A DNA stretch of 64,000 nucleotides. It comes from JBDTSW01 sp963799815. GTDB taxonomy: Bacteria > Actinomycetota > Thermoleophilia > Solirubrobacterales > 70-9. The position numbers and the translations under genes are program-made. Below, in pieces: positions 35,564-44,409 of the stretch. Each line of letters begins with the position of its first letter. The stretch's first letter is position 1. Below the pieces are notes generated by a model. It was not told the origin of the DNA and did no database searches. It saw nothing but the letters and a program-made list of their open reading frames with translations. The stretch is taken from the NCBI GenBank assembly GCA_963799815.1, contig CAWCYG010000001.1:499713-563712 (forward strand), read 5' to 3'.

Positions 35564-35590
35564 CGAAAGGTTGGGAGAACACACCTTTCG
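35564..35590. promoter_or_regulatory. Inverted repeat between the FGGY kinase and glutamine-synthetase-like genes
   Basis: CGAAAGGT-N11-ACCTTTCG is a perfect 8-bp dyad between the divergent kinase and glnA-like starts. It shares the AAAGGT/ACCTTT half-site with the permease-kinase gap, so both may be bound by one regulator. Confidence 0.5.
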
Positions 35591-35611
35591 CTGACACGAC
35601 ATGGGAGAGAG

Positions 35612-36940
35612 ATGAAGCTTGACGACCTGAAGAAGGCCGTGGGGGATGGAGAGGTGGACACGGTCCTCCTTGCGATCGCCGACATGGAGGGACGGCTGCA
35701 GGGCAAGCGCCTGACCGCGCAGCACTTCCTCGACGACGTCGCCGAGCACGGCGCCGAGGGCTGTAACTACCTGCTCGCCGTCGACGTCGACATGGACACG
35801 GTCGAGGGATATGAGATGTCGTCCTGGTCGCGTGGCTATGGCGACTTCGAGATGCGGCCGGACTTCGACACGCTGCGTCCGATCCCGTGGCACGAGGGCA
35901 CGGTGCTCCTCATGGCCGACCTCGGCTGGCACGACGAGTCCGACGTGGTCGCCTCGCCCCGGCAGATCCTGCGCAAGCAGCTCGCGCGGCTGGGGGAGCG
36001 CGGCTGGCGGGCGTTCGCCGGCACCGAGCTCGAGTTCATCGTCTTCAACGACACCTACGAGGAGGCCTGGAAGCAGGGCTACCGCAACCTCGAGCCGACC
36101 AACCTCTACAACGTCGACTACTCGATGCTGGGCACCGCCCGGGTGGAGCCGCTGATCCGCCGCATCCGCAACTCGATGATGGGCGCGGACATGATGGTCG
36201 AGAACTCGAAGGGCGAGTGCAACTTCGGCCAGCACGAGATCAACTTCCACTACGACGAGGCGCTGGCGGCCTGCGACGACCACGTCATCTACAAGAACGG
36301 CGCCAAGGAGATCGCCTCACAGGAGGGTTACGCGATCACCTTCATGGCGAAGTGGAACGAGGCGGAGGGGAACTCCTGCCACATCCACTGCTCGCTGGCC
36401 GATGAGGACGGCAAGAACATCTTCGGCGACGACGACAAGACGTTCAATCACTTCATCGCCGGTCAACTCGCCTGCCTGCAGGAGCTGACCTTGTTCTTCG
36501 CGCCTCAGATCAACTCGTACAAGCGCTTCGTGCCAGGCTCGTTCGCACCGACGGCGGTCGCCTGGGGGCAGGACAACCGCACCTGCTCGATGCGGGTGGT
36601 GGGCCACGGGCCCGCGCGCCGCGTCGAGAACCGCATGCCCGGAGCCGACGTCAACCCCTACCTCGCGCTCGCGGCGATGATCGCCGCGGGCCTGCACGGG
36701 ATCGACAACGAGCTCGAGCTCGAGCCGGCGCTGCCGGGGAACGCATACGAGGCCGACAAGCCCCACGTGCCGCACACGATGTACGCGGCGCGCGACCTGT
36801 TCGCCTCCAGTGACGTGGCCAAGGAGGCCTTCGGCCAGGAGGTGATCGACCACTACCTGAACCGCGCCCGGATCGAGCTCGAGGCCATGGAGGCCGCCGT
36901 CACCGACTGGGAGAAGTACCGGGGGTTCGAGCGCCTTTGA
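35612..36940 (+). CDS. Glutamine synthetase-like gamma-glutamyl-amine ligase
   Basis: The 442-residue protein from ATG 35612 is a GS-fold ligase. It carries GTELEFIVF (metal Glu), NSKGECNFGQHEINFHYDEA, KNGAKEIASQEG, GNSCHIHCSL (His/ligand loop), NSYKRFVPGSFAPTAVAWG and RVENRMPGADVNPYLALAA (Arg and ATP sites). The adenylylation Tyr region of true GlnA is lacking and the protein is slightly shorter. This matches PuuA/IpuC/GlnA4-type enzymes that join glutamate to an amine or ethanolamine with ATP. It leads a four-gene overlapping operon (ligase, hydrolase, aldehyde dehydrogenase, SDR). Confidence 0.86.
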   Translation: MKLDDLKKAVGDGEVDTVLLAIADMEGRLQGKRLTAQHFLDDVAEHGAEGCNYLLAVDVDMDTVEGYEMSSWSRGYGDFEMRPDFDTLRPIPWHEGTVLLMADLGWHDESDVVASPRQILRKQLARLGERGWRAFAGTELEFIVFNDTYEEAWKQGYRNLEPTNLYNVDYSMLGTARVEPLIRRIRNSMMGADMMVENSKGECNFGQHEINFHYDEALAACDDHVIYKNGAKEIASQEGYAITFMAKWNEAEGNSCHIHCSLADEDGKNIFGDDDKTFNHFIAGQLACLQELTLFFAPQINSYKRFVPGSFAPTAVAWGQDNRTCSMRVVGHGPARRVENRMPGADVNPYLALAAMIAAGLHGIDNELELEPALPGNAYEADKPHVPHTMYAARDLFASSDVAKEAFGQEVIDHYLNRARIELEAMEAAVTDWEKYRGFERL

Positions 36941-37656
36941 GCCGGCGTCCCGTCGTCGGCATCTGCGCTGCTCTCGAGCAGGCGCAGTGGACCGCGTGGG
37001 AGACGCTCGCCAACGTCTCGCCGCGCACCTACTCGATGCGGGTGGCCCGCGCGGGTGGCATGCCCGTCCTGCTGCCGGCGCACGACGAGTCAACCGAGGA
37101 GGTCGACCAGGTCCTGGACCTGCTCGACGCGCTGATCCTCGCCGGCGGCGCCGACATCGACCCCGCCTCCTACGGCGAGGAGCGCCAGCCCGAGACGATC
37201 GGCTCGAACCCCGAGCGCGACCGCTTCGAGATCGCGCTCACCAACGCGGCGCTCGCGCGTGAGCTCCCGCTCCTCGGCATCTGCCGCGGGATGGAGATCC
37301 TGAACATCGCGCGCGGCGGCACCCTGATCCAGGAGCTGCCGACGGCAAAGCAGCACCTCGAGCTCGCCGGCAGCTTCACGATCCACGAGGTGAAGCTCGA
37401 GCCCGGCTCGCTCGCGGCGCGCGCCACGGGCGGCGAGTCGTGCGAGGTTCACTCCCACCATCATCAGGGGATCGGCGAGCTGGGCGAGGGGCTGGTCCCC
37501 ACGGGCCACTCGGTGCCCGACGAGGTGATCGAGGCGATCGAGCTGCCTGGCCACCCGTTTGCGCTTGGGATTCTCTGGCATACCGAGGAGGAGGAGCGCC
37601 AATCGGTGATTCCCTCATTGATCGAGACGACAAGGGTGGAGGTGAGCGCGTCATGA
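36937..37656 (+). CDS. PuuD-like class I glutamine amidotransferase (gamma-glutamyl amide hydrolase)
   Basis: TTG 36937 overlaps the ligase stop (TTGA). The 239-residue protein contains ILAGGADIDPASYG, the nucleophile elbow LLGICRGMEILN (Cys at about 119), VHSHHHQGIGELG and LGILWHTEEEE with the His-Glu dyad. These are features of peptidase C26 (gamma-glutamyl-GABA hydrolase). In this operon it should release free glutamate from the gamma-glutamylated product after oxidation, recycling the glutamate tag. Confidence 0.87.
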   Translation: MSRRPVVGICAALEQAQWTAWETLANVSPRTYSMRVARAGGMPVLLPAHDESTEEVDQVLDLLDALILAGGADIDPASYGEERQPETIGSNPERDRFEIALTNAALARELPLLGICRGMEILNIARGGTLIQELPTAKQHLELAGSFTIHEVKLEPGSLAARATGGESCEVHSHHHQGIGELGEGLVPTGHSVPDEVIEAIELPGHPFALGILWHTEEEERQSVIPSLIETTRVEVSAS

Positions 37657-39027
37657 GCACCGAGACGATCGAGGTCACCGAGCCGGCGACCGCTGAGGTG
37701 ATGGAGACGATCCCGCGTGGCGACGCCGATGACGTCGACGCCGCGGTGGCCCGGGCGAAGGAGGCCTTTCCGGCATGGCGCGCGATCGATCCCGAGGAGC
37801 GCTCGGCGCTCATGCACGAGCTCGCGAACGCGCTCAGCGATCGCGGCGAGGAGCTCGCGCAGCTGGAGGCGCGAAACGCGGGCAAGCCGATCTCCGATGC
37901 GCGCGGCGAGATGGGGATGGTGGCCGACACCTTCCGCTACTACGCAGCCGGACCGCAGCGCCTGCTCGGCGACACGATCCCGGTGGCGGGTGGGATCGAC
38001 ATGACCTTCCGCGAGCCGCTCGGCGTGGTGGGGATGATCGTCCCCTGGAACTTCCCGCTGGTGATCGCCTGCTGGAAGGTGGGGCCCGCGCTCGCCGCCG
38101 GCAACACGATCGTGTTGAAGCCGGCGGAGCTCACCCCGCTGACCGCGCTCGAGCTGGAGAAGATCGCGAAGGAGTCCGGGATCCCCGAGGGCGTCCTTAA
38201 CGTGGTGCCCGGCCCGGGCTCGGTCTGTGGCCAGCGCCTGGTGGAGCACGATGACGTCGCCAAGGTGGCGTTCACCGGCTCGACCGAGGTCGGCCGCGGG
38301 ATCGCCGCCGCGGCCGCGCAGACGATCAAACGGGTGACGCTGGAGTTGGGCGGCAAGTCGGCGAACGTGATCTACTCCGACGCTGACCTCGAGGCCGCCG
38401 CCGCCGCGGCTCCCGGGGGGCGTCTTCGGGAACGCCGGCCAGGACTGCTGCGCCCGCTCGCGGATCCTGGTCGAGCGCTCCGCCTTGGACGAGTTCATGG
38501 GGCACCTCGAGACGGCCGTGAAGGCGCTTGCCGTGGGCGACCCTCTCGACGACGCGACCGAGATGGGCCCGCTGATCTCGGAGGGCCAGCGCGAGTCGGT
38601 GGGCTCCTATCTCGACGACGACGCGCCCGTCGCCTTCCGGGGCTCGGCACCGGACGGCCCGGGCTTCTGGTTCGCCCCGACCGTGCTGTGTCCCGTCTCG
38701 AACGACGACCGCCAGGCGCGCGAGGAGATCTTCGGCCCGATCGCCTCGGTCATCCCCTTCGAGGGCGAGGCCGACGCGATCGCGATCGCGAACGACACGC
38801 CCTACGGGCTGTCGGGATCGGTCTGGACCCAGGATGGCGCCAAGGCGATCCGCACCGCCAGGGCGATGGACAGCGGCGTCGTCTCGATCAACTCGAATAC
38901 CTCGGTGCGGGTTTCGACTCCGTTCGGAGGCTTCAAGCAGTCGGGCGTCGGCCGCGAGCTGGGCCCGCACGCCCTCGAGCACTACACGGAGGTAAAGAAC
39001 GTCTACTTCGCGACCGGGGAGAGCTGA
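37653..39027 (+). CDS. NAD(P)-dependent aldehyde dehydrogenase (frameshift near 38415)
   Basis: ATG 37653 overlaps the previous stop. Standard ALDH motifs are present: GVVGMIVPWNFPLVIACWKV, GNTIVLKPAELTP, AFTGSTEVGRGIA, LELGGKSANVIY (general base Glu), then a slip in a G6 run near 38415. In the next frame come GNAGQDCCARSRILVE (catalytic Cys) and EEIFGPIASVIPF and FGGFKQSGVGRELG. Corrected length is about 457 residues. In a PuuC-like step it would oxidise a gamma-glutamyl amino-aldehyde to the acid. Confidence 0.88.
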
Positions 39028-39773
39028 TGCCGGGCAGGCTCGAGGGGAAGGTCTGCGTCATCACCGGGGCGGTATCGGGAATCGGCGCGGAATCCGCGCG
39101 CCTCTTCATGGAGGAGGGGGCGAAGGTCGCAGGCGTCGATCTCGTGGAGGGCGCCGAGGGCACGATCGCGATCCAGGCCGACGTCACCGACTCCGATCAG
39201 GTCCGCGACATGTACGCGCAGGTGGCCGAGGAGTTCGGGCGCATCGACGTTCTCTTCAACAACGCCGGGATCAACCCGCCCGACGACGTCTCGGTGATCG
39301 ACACCGACCTCGATGCCTGGCAACGCGTCCAGGACGTCAACATCCGCGGCGTCCTGCTCTGCTGCAAGCACGGCATCCCGCATCTGCTCGAAGGGGGTGG
39401 CGGGTCGGTGATCAACAGCGGCTCGTTCGTGGCCGTGCTCGGCGCCGCGACCTCGCAGATCTCCTACTCGGCCTCGAAGGGCGCCGTGGTCGCGATGTCA
39501 CGCGAGATGGGCGTCGAGTTCGCCAGCCGCGGCGTGCGGGTGAACGCGCTCTGTCCCGGCCCGGTCGACACGCCCCTGCTACGGGAGCTCTTCGCTGCCG
39601 ATGAGGTCCAGGCGCAGCGGCGGCTGGTCCACGTCCCGATGGGCCGCTTCGCCGAGGCGCGAGAGATCGCCATGGCGGCGCTGTTCTTGGCCTCGGACGA
39701 ATCCTCCTACGTGAACGCCTCGACGTTCATGGTCGACGGCGGCATCTCGGGCGCCTACGTCACGCCGGACTGA
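39027..39773 (+). CDS. Short-chain dehydrogenase/reductase
   Basis: ATG 39027 overlaps the ALDH stop (TGATG). The 248-residue protein has the NAD-binding TGAVSGIGAE motif, DVTDSDQV, NNAGINPP, the catalytic Ser and Tyr-x3-Lys (SISYSASKGAVV region), and the CPGPVDTPLL and MVDGGISGAY ends of classical SDRs. In the operon an alcohol dehydrogenase step before the ALDH is needed if the substrate is an amino-alcohol such as ethanolamine, and this SDR is the natural candidate. Confidence 0.88.
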   Translation: MPGRLEGKVCVITGAVSGIGAESARLFMEEGAKVAGVDLVEGAEGTIAIQADVTDSDQVRDMYAQVAEEFGRIDVLFNNAGINPPDDVSVIDTDLDAWQRVQDVNIRGVLLCCKHGIPHLLEGGGGSVINSGSFVAVLGAATSQISYSASKGAVVAMSREMGVEFASRGVRVNALCPGPVDTPLLRELFAADEVQAQRRLVHVPMGRFAEAREIAMAALFLASDESSYVNASTFMVDGGISGAYVTPD

Positions 39774-39782
39774 GCAGCGCAG

Positions 39783-40517
39783 CTACGACCCTAGGGCCAC
39801 GCCGGCGCGGTGGCGGGCGGCGACGACGTCTAAGAAGCGGTCGCAGAGCTCGCGTCCGAGCCGGTTCCAGGCGTCGATCCGGGGCGCGGTCTCGGCGTGC
39901 AGGTGCTCCGCGTTGATGTCCATCGCGACGGCGTCGGGATCGACGTCGTACTCGCCGATCCAGCGTTGGACGTCGCGCTCGGAGACCTCGGCGTGGAACT
40001 GGATTCCCCAGGCGAGCTCGCCGACGCGGTATGCCTGCGGACAGATCGCGCTGCGAGCGAGGGCGGTGGCGCCAGGTGGCAGCGGGACCTCGTAGGAGTG
40101 CCACTCAAAGGCGGTGAACGACGGAGCCAGGGGCCCAAGCAGCGGGTCGTCGCGACCCTCGGGAAGGACCTCGACCTCGTACCAGCCGATCTCCGGCATG
40201 CTCGCTCTGCGCGCGGGTGAGCCGGCGGCATCGCCGAGGAGCTGCGAGCCGAGGCACGCGCCGAGCAGTGGCACCTCACGGTGAAGCAGCTCGGCGAGCA
40301 GCTCCTTCTCCGGAGCCATCCACGGATGGATGGCGTCCTGATCGGGGTGCGCGGCGGCGCCGAAGGAAAAGACGGCGTCGTAGGCGAGCGGATCGGCGGG
40401 CGGGGTCAGATCCTCGGTGATGAACCACTGGTCCAGATCCACGCCGCGCGCAGCCATCGCCTCGGCGAAAACCCCGGGCCCCGCATCCCGCTGGTGCACG
40501 ATCGCGAGCGCACGCAT
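39783..40517 (-). CDS. Class I glutamine amidotransferase-domain protein
   Basis: ATG 40517 is chosen over a longer frame because MRALAIVHQRDAGPG is the family start. The 244-residue protein contains PLLGACLGSQLLGDA (nucleophile Cys in GACLGSQ) and AWGIQFHAEVSERDV (catalytic His-Glu), as in GuaA-like stand-alone amidotransferases. It has an N-terminal DQWFITEDLTPP region. It may hydrolyse gamma-glutamyl compounds. It converges with the SDR, 9 bases apart, and may belong functionally to the amine cluster. Confidence 0.82.
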   Translation of the reverse strand: MRALAIVHQRDAGPGVFAEAMAARGVDLDQWFITEDLTPPADPLAYDAVFSFGAAAHPDQDAIHPWMAPEKELLAELLHREVPLLGACLGSQLLGDAAGSPARRASMPEIGWYEVEVLPEGRDDPLLGPLAPSFTAFEWHSYEVPLPPGATALARSAICPQAYRVGELAWGIQFHAEVSERDVQRWIGEYDVDPDAVAMDINAEHLHAETAPRIDAWNRLGRELCDRFLDVVAARHRAGVALGS

Positions 40518-40602
40518 CCCGGGAGTGTGGCAGCGCCGCAGGCGCTTTTGGCGCATGGGCCGCCTACGACATCCGTCCTGCGGGTAGCCTGAGGTCGTGG
40601 CC

Positions 40603-40809
40603 ATGGACGTGCCAAAGGACGAGCCGAGCACCGAGGAGCTGCGAACGGTTGCGGCCGAGCGCGAGAGCGAGGAGCGCGATCGGCTCGAGGGGTCCGTGAC
40701 GAAGGACGAGGCTGATCAGCACCGTCGGCGTGCCGACAAGCAGGCTTACCTCAAGGAGAAGCTCGCGGAGCGAGCCGAATCCGAGCGGCGGGCAAAGCGC
40801 GGCGAATAG
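40603..40809 (+). CDS. Small highly charged helical protein
   Basis: ATG 40603 is favoured over GTG 40597 because GAGG lies 8 bases before it. About 68 residues, almost entirely Glu/Arg/Lys/Asp/Ala, for example ELRTVAAERESEERDRLEGS and AYLKEKLAERAESERRAKRG, predicting one long helix or coiled coil. No hydrophobic core and no known family. Confidence 0.5.
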   Translation: MDVPKDEPSTEELRTVAAERESEERDRLEGSVTKDEADQHRRRADKQAYLKEKLAERAESERRAKRGE

Positions 40810-40880
40810 CCGATTGTCCGCGGGCTGACCGGGAACTAGAGTCTCGGCAACTTTTCTCAAGAACAAAGGAGCGAATACGA

Positions 40881-41240
40881 ATGGTGGACTTCAAGAACCT
40901 CGCCGACAAGGCGAAGCAGACGGTCGAACAGCGCGGCGGCAAGGAGTCGCTGAAGCAGGACGCCGAGCAGCTCAAGAGCATCGCCAAGGGGCCGGGCAGC
41001 TTCACGGACAAGGCGAAGGCCGCTGCCGCGGCGATCAAGGATCCGGGCAGCGCTGAGAAGCCGCCCACGACCGCCGGCACCTCAGAGGCGCCCACCTCCG
41101 CGACCGCGCCCAAGGCCACCGACGGCGCTTCGCAAGCGCCGAAGGCCGCAGCCGGCAAGGCCAAGACCGAGGCGAGCGAGAAGGCCGGCACGACGCCTGC
41201 GCACGGCGACAGCCCGGGCGAGGTCGGCGGCTCCAAGTAG
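40881..41240 (+). CDS. MT0933-like antitoxin-family/helical stress protein
   Basis: The AAAGGAGC ribosome site precedes ATG 40881. The 119-residue protein begins MVDFKNLADKAKQTVEQRGG and has SLKQDAEQLKSIAKGPGS, close to the N-terminal helix region annotated as MT0933-like antitoxin in actinobacteria, then an Ala/Thr/Pro-rich disordered tail. No toxin gene is adjacent, so an antitoxin role is doubtful; a CsbD-like or LEA-like stress function fits composition equally well. Confidence 0.55.
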   Translation: MVDFKNLADKAKQTVEQRGGKESLKQDAEQLKSIAKGPGSFTDKAKAAAAAIKDPGSAEKPPTTAGTSEAPTSATAPKATDGASQAPKAAAGKAKTEASEKAGTTPAHGDSPGEVGGSK

Positions 41241-41268
41241 CCCGCGCGGCGGGCGGCCATCGGGATCA

Positions 41269-41724
41269 ATGTCCGAGGTCCGCGAGCAGATCGAGATAGA
41301 CGCACCGCCGGAGGCGGTCTGGGACCTGGTGATGGACCCGGATCGCCTCGGCGAGTGGGTCAGCGCCCATCGGCGCGTCAGCGGCACCCCTGGTGATGAG
41401 GTCTCCGAAGGCGAGTCCTTTCAACAGGTGCTCTGCCTCGGGGGTCAGCCGGTCGACGTGGAGTGGACGCTCACGCGCTCGGACCGGCCCACCCTGGCCG
41501 AGTGGGACGCGGATGGCCCCAAGGGGGCCGGCGCGAAGGTCCGCTACGTCCTCGCTGCCTCGAACGGCGGCACCCGGTTCGGCTACGAGAACGATTTCGA
41601 CCTGCCGGGCGGCCCGGTGAAGCTGCTCGCAGGGCGGGTCGCGGGAGCGCCCGCTCGCCGCGCGGCTAAGAAGTCACTGAGGAAGCTGAAGGTCGTGGCC
41701 GAGGCCGACGCGAGCGCCGACTAG
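41269..41724 (+). CDS. SRPBCC-family protein (polyketide cyclase/CoxG-like)
   Basis: The 151-residue protein from ATG 41269 starts VREQIEIDAPPEAVWDLVMD, the first strand and helix of the START/SRPBCC fold, followed by a strand-rich middle (VDVEWTLTRSDRPTLAEWD, YVLAASNGGTRFGYENDFD) and a long C-terminal helix rich in Lys/Arg. These small ligand-binding proteins handle hydrophobic molecules. No ligand can be deduced from the sequence. Confidence 0.8.
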   Translation: MSEVREQIEIDAPPEAVWDLVMDPDRLGEWVSAHRRVSGTPGDEVSEGESFQQVLCLGGQPVDVEWTLTRSDRPTLAEWDADGPKGAGAKVRYVLAASNGGTRFGYENDFDLPGGPVKLLAGRVAGAPARRAAKKSLRKLKVVAEADASAD

Positions 41725-41738
41725 GCCGAGCGGGCCCG

Positions 41739-42518
41739 CTAGGCGGCCTCAGCCTCGGCGCGACGCAGGCCGCGACGCGCGAACGCCGCCATCAGCGCCA
41801 GCAAGCCCGCGGCGGCTCCGAACGCGAGCAGGATGTGGAACGGGGCGCCGGCCATGAGCGAACGGCCTCCCTCCACGATCGCCGTCGCCGGGTTCCACTC
41901 GGTCGCCGTCGCAACCCACCCCTGAATCAGGTTGCGCGGGACGTACACCGGCGTCGTCATCAGGATCATGAACATCGGAATCTGCATCGCGGGAGCGGCC
42001 TGCAGCGTGCGAAAGCGCAGCATCATCCCGGCCGCGAACAGGAACGCCGCCACGTTGACGACGAAGGCGAGCCCGAGGAGCCCGACCAGGTCGACGGCGT
42101 TGCCCGCCACCTCCATGCCGGTCACGAGAGCGATCGCGAACACCATCACCCAGACGATCATGGCCCGGACCAGAGCCGCGAGCCCGAAGCCCGCCACGAC
42201 CGCCGACCGATCGGGAGCCGCGGTGAACAGGCGCCGAGTGAAGCCGGAGTCGAAGTCGGCGCCGATCGAGAAGCCGATGAAGACGCCGCCGAACGCCGCC
42301 GACTGCAACAGCACGAATACGAACTGGAAGGCGTTGTAGTCGTAGTAGTCGAAGCCCGGCACGTTGGCGACGTTCGAGAGGCCGCCCGCGAACGCCATGT
42401 AGAAGAAGAGCGGGAAGATGATCGCCGGCAGGAAGAGCTGCGGGCGGCGCAGCACGCTGTGCATGTGGCGCCAGAAGACGGTGCGGGCAACCGACCAGTA
42501 GCGGGCGCGGCGGCTCAT
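41739..42518 (-). CDS. ABC-2 type transporter permease
   Basis: ATG 42518 overlaps the stop of the upstream permease by 4 bases. The 259-residue protein has six TM helices with family features: RRPQLFLPAIIFPLFFYMAF in TM1, FGGVFIGFSIGADFDSGFTRRLFTAAP (connector) and PVYVPRNLIQGWVATATEWN before the last helix. It is the second membrane subunit of a drug/antibiotic-type ABC-2 exporter together with the next two genes. Confidence 0.87.
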   Translation of the reverse strand: MSRRARYWSVARTVFWRHMHSVLRRPQLFLPAIIFPLFFYMAFAGGLSNVANVPGFDYYDYNAFQFVFVLLQSAAFGGVFIGFSIGADFDSGFTRRLFTAAPDRSAVVAGFGLAALVRAMIVWVMVFAIALVTGMEVAGNAVDLVGLLGLAFVVNVAAFLFAAGMMLRFRTLQAAPAMQIPMFMILMTTPVYVPRNLIQGWVATATEWNPATAIVEGGRSLMAGAPFHILLAFGAAAGLLALMAAFARRGLRRAEAEAA

Positions 42519-43308
42519 GTCCGCACCATCCGCTCGCGCATCGACATCACAGCCGCCGCCAGGAAGACGACGAAGATGGCGATCGCGATGCCGAAGCCAA
42601 GCGCGAGCGCCTCTGCGTCCCACCCGGTGATGAAGAGCGAGCGGATGCCCTCGATCAGGTAGCTGACGGGGTTGAGCGACGCCACGGTTTGAAACCAGTC
42701 CTCCTGGATCAGGTCACGCGGCAGCGAGGCGGAGCTCAGGAAGAGCAACACGAACATGAGGGGGAAGAGGCCCTGCACGGCTTCCCCGGAACCCGAGCGC
42801 AGGCCGACGAAGAGGCCGATCGCGCCGAAGGCGGCGGCGATCACGAAGCAGAGGGCGAAGAGAACAGGCACGCCCAGGATCCCGGCCTTGAGCTCGGCGC
42901 CCGCGGCGAGCCCCACGGCCAGGTAGGCGACCATCTGGATCCCGGAGACCAGCATCACCCCGGCGAGCTGCCCGGCCAGCAATGCCGAGCCTCGCATCGG
43001 GGTGAGGGAGAGGCGGTTGAAGAATCCCGAGCCGATGTCGTCGGCCAGGTTCGTGCCCGCCGTGTTCGTGGCGAAGATCGCGCCCTGCATGAAGGGAACG
43101 CGAGCGCGAACGTGAGGTAGGTGACGTCCGGGAAGCCGGGGATCTGCGTCGCGGCGTCGAGCCCGCTCGCGTTCACGGCCAGCAGGAACAGCGGGAAGAC
43201 GAGGGTGGGCACGATCATGATCGGCTGCCTCGCGGTGCGGATGACCGACCGCCACGCGAGGTAGCGGGCCTGCGTGCGCAACGGGCTTTGGGCGGCGACG
43301 GCGCTCAT
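42515..43308 (-). CDS. ABC-2 type transporter permease (frameshift near 43100)
   Basis: Two frames join near 43100. The N-terminus is QARYLAWRSVIRTARQPIMI followed by TM1 (IVPTLVFPLFLLAVNASG). After the slip come FMQGAIFATNTAGTNLADDI, FFNRLSLTPMRGSALLAGQL and SSASLPRDLIQEDWFQTVAS, the ABC-2 signature. About 263 residues. It forms the channel with the following permease. The ATPase gene ends 6 bases before it. Confidence 0.85.
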
Positions 43309-43314
43309 CGATCG

Positions 43315-44331
43315 CTAGGCGGCCACCGCTTCGCGCTGCTGCTCACCGGTGTCGGCCTCCTCCGCCGCTTCCTCCTGGGCGCCCTCGAGGGAGCGGCCGG
43401 TCTTGGCCAGGAAGACGTCGTCGAGCGAGGGGGCGTGGAGCTGCAGGTCGGCGACCCGGATTCCCTCGGAGTCGAGCTCGCGGACGACCGCGGCCAGGTC
43501 CTCGGTGCCGTCCTGAAGTCGCGCCGCGGCGAAGCCGTGGGACGCGGGCAGCGACTCGCCGAAGCGGGCGAGGACAGCGGCAACCTCGTCGAGCCGGTCC
43601 GCGTCGACCGGGCTCGCCTCGACCGTGGGCCGGCCGATCTCCGCCTTGAGCGCCGCTGGGGTCCCCTCCGCCACGAGCTTGCCCTGTTCGATGATTCCCA
43701 CGCGGTCGGCGAGCTCGTCGGCCTCCTCCAGGTACTGGGTGGTCAAGAACACCGTCACCCCCTCCTGGCGGGCGAGCCGCGCCACCTCATCCCAGAGCGC
43801 CTGGCGGCTCTGGATGTCGAGGCCGGTCGTGGGCTCGTCGAGGAAGAGGATCGAGGGCTCGTGGATCAGCGCCAAAGCCAGGTCGAGCCGGCGCTTCATG
43901 CCGCCCGAGTAGCCGCCGACGCGGCGGTCGGCGGCCTCGCCGTCGAGCCCCACCCGCGCCAGCAGCGCCTCGCCCCGGCGCTCGATCTCGGGCTTCTCAA
44001 GGCCGTGCAGGCCGCCCTGGAGCTTCATGTGCTCGCGACCGGTGAGGAACGGGTCGAGCGCGGCCTCCTGCAGGGCCACGCCAATGGCGTCGCGCACTCG
44101 GCGCCCATCCTCGACCACGTCGAAGCCCGCCACCCGGGCCGAGCCCTCCGTCGGAGGCAGGAGGGTGGTCAGGATGTGGACGGTCGTGGACTTGCCGGCG
44201 CCGTTTGGGCCCAGGAAGCCGTAGATCTCGCCGGGCTCGACGCGCAGGGAGATGCCGTCGACGGCCCGAGGCCCCTTCTTGAAGACGCGAACGAGGTCGT
44301 TTACCTCGATCGAGTTGTCGGATTCGTTCAT
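43315..44331 (-). CDS. ABC transporter ATP-binding protein (DrrA-like)
   Basis: ATG 44331 gives a 338-residue ATPase: Walker A FLGPNGAGKSTT, Q-loop ALQEAALDPFLTGREHM, signature GGYSGGMKRRLDLALALIHEP, Walker B ILFLDEPTTGLD, and H-loop replaced by TTQYLEEAD (Gln in place of His). The C-terminal extension with DDVFLAKTGRSLEG is typical of daunorubicin-resistance DrrA ATPases, where TTQYLEEAD is also normal. It drives export with the two downstream permeases and is divergent from the MarR gene. Confidence 0.9.
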   Translation of the reverse strand: MNESDNSIEVNDLVRVFKKGPRAVDGISLRVEPGEIYGFLGPNGAGKSTTVHILTTLLPPTEGSARVAGFDVVEDGRRVRDAIGVALQEAALDPFLTGREHMKLQGGLHGLEKPEIERRGEALLARVGLDGEAADRRVGGYSGGMKRRLDLALALIHEPSILFLDEPTTGLDIQSRQALWDEVARLARQEGVTVFLTTQYLEEADELADRVGIIEQGKLVAEGTPAALKAEIGRPTVEASPVDADRLDEVAAVLARFGESLPASHGFAAARLQDGTEDLAAVVRELDSEGIRVADLQLHAPSLDDVFLAKTGRSLEGAQEEAAEEADTGEQQREAVAA

Positions 44332-44365
44332 GGCGTCACCGTAGCACAGTAGTTGAAGATCGGAA

Positions 44366-44398
44366 GTATTGAATACATCTAACGTTGAAGTGTATAAT
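44366..44398 (+). promoter_or_regulatory. Sigma-70-type promoter with overlapping palindrome for the MarR gene
   Basis: TTGAAT (44369-44374), an 18-base spacer and TATAAT (44393-44398) form a near-consensus promoter 11 bases before the marR ATG, so its mRNA would be almost leaderless. The perfect dyad GTATT-G-AATAC (44366-44376) covers the -35, a likely site for autorepression. The region is strikingly AT-rich for this window. Confidence 0.7.
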
Positions 44399-44409
44399 GG
44401 GTTCTGAAA

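Noticed and set aside
40881..41240. Complete toxin-antitoxin pair at the MT0933-like gene
   Set aside because: Neighbours are a charged helical protein and an SRPBCC protein, neither resembling a toxin.
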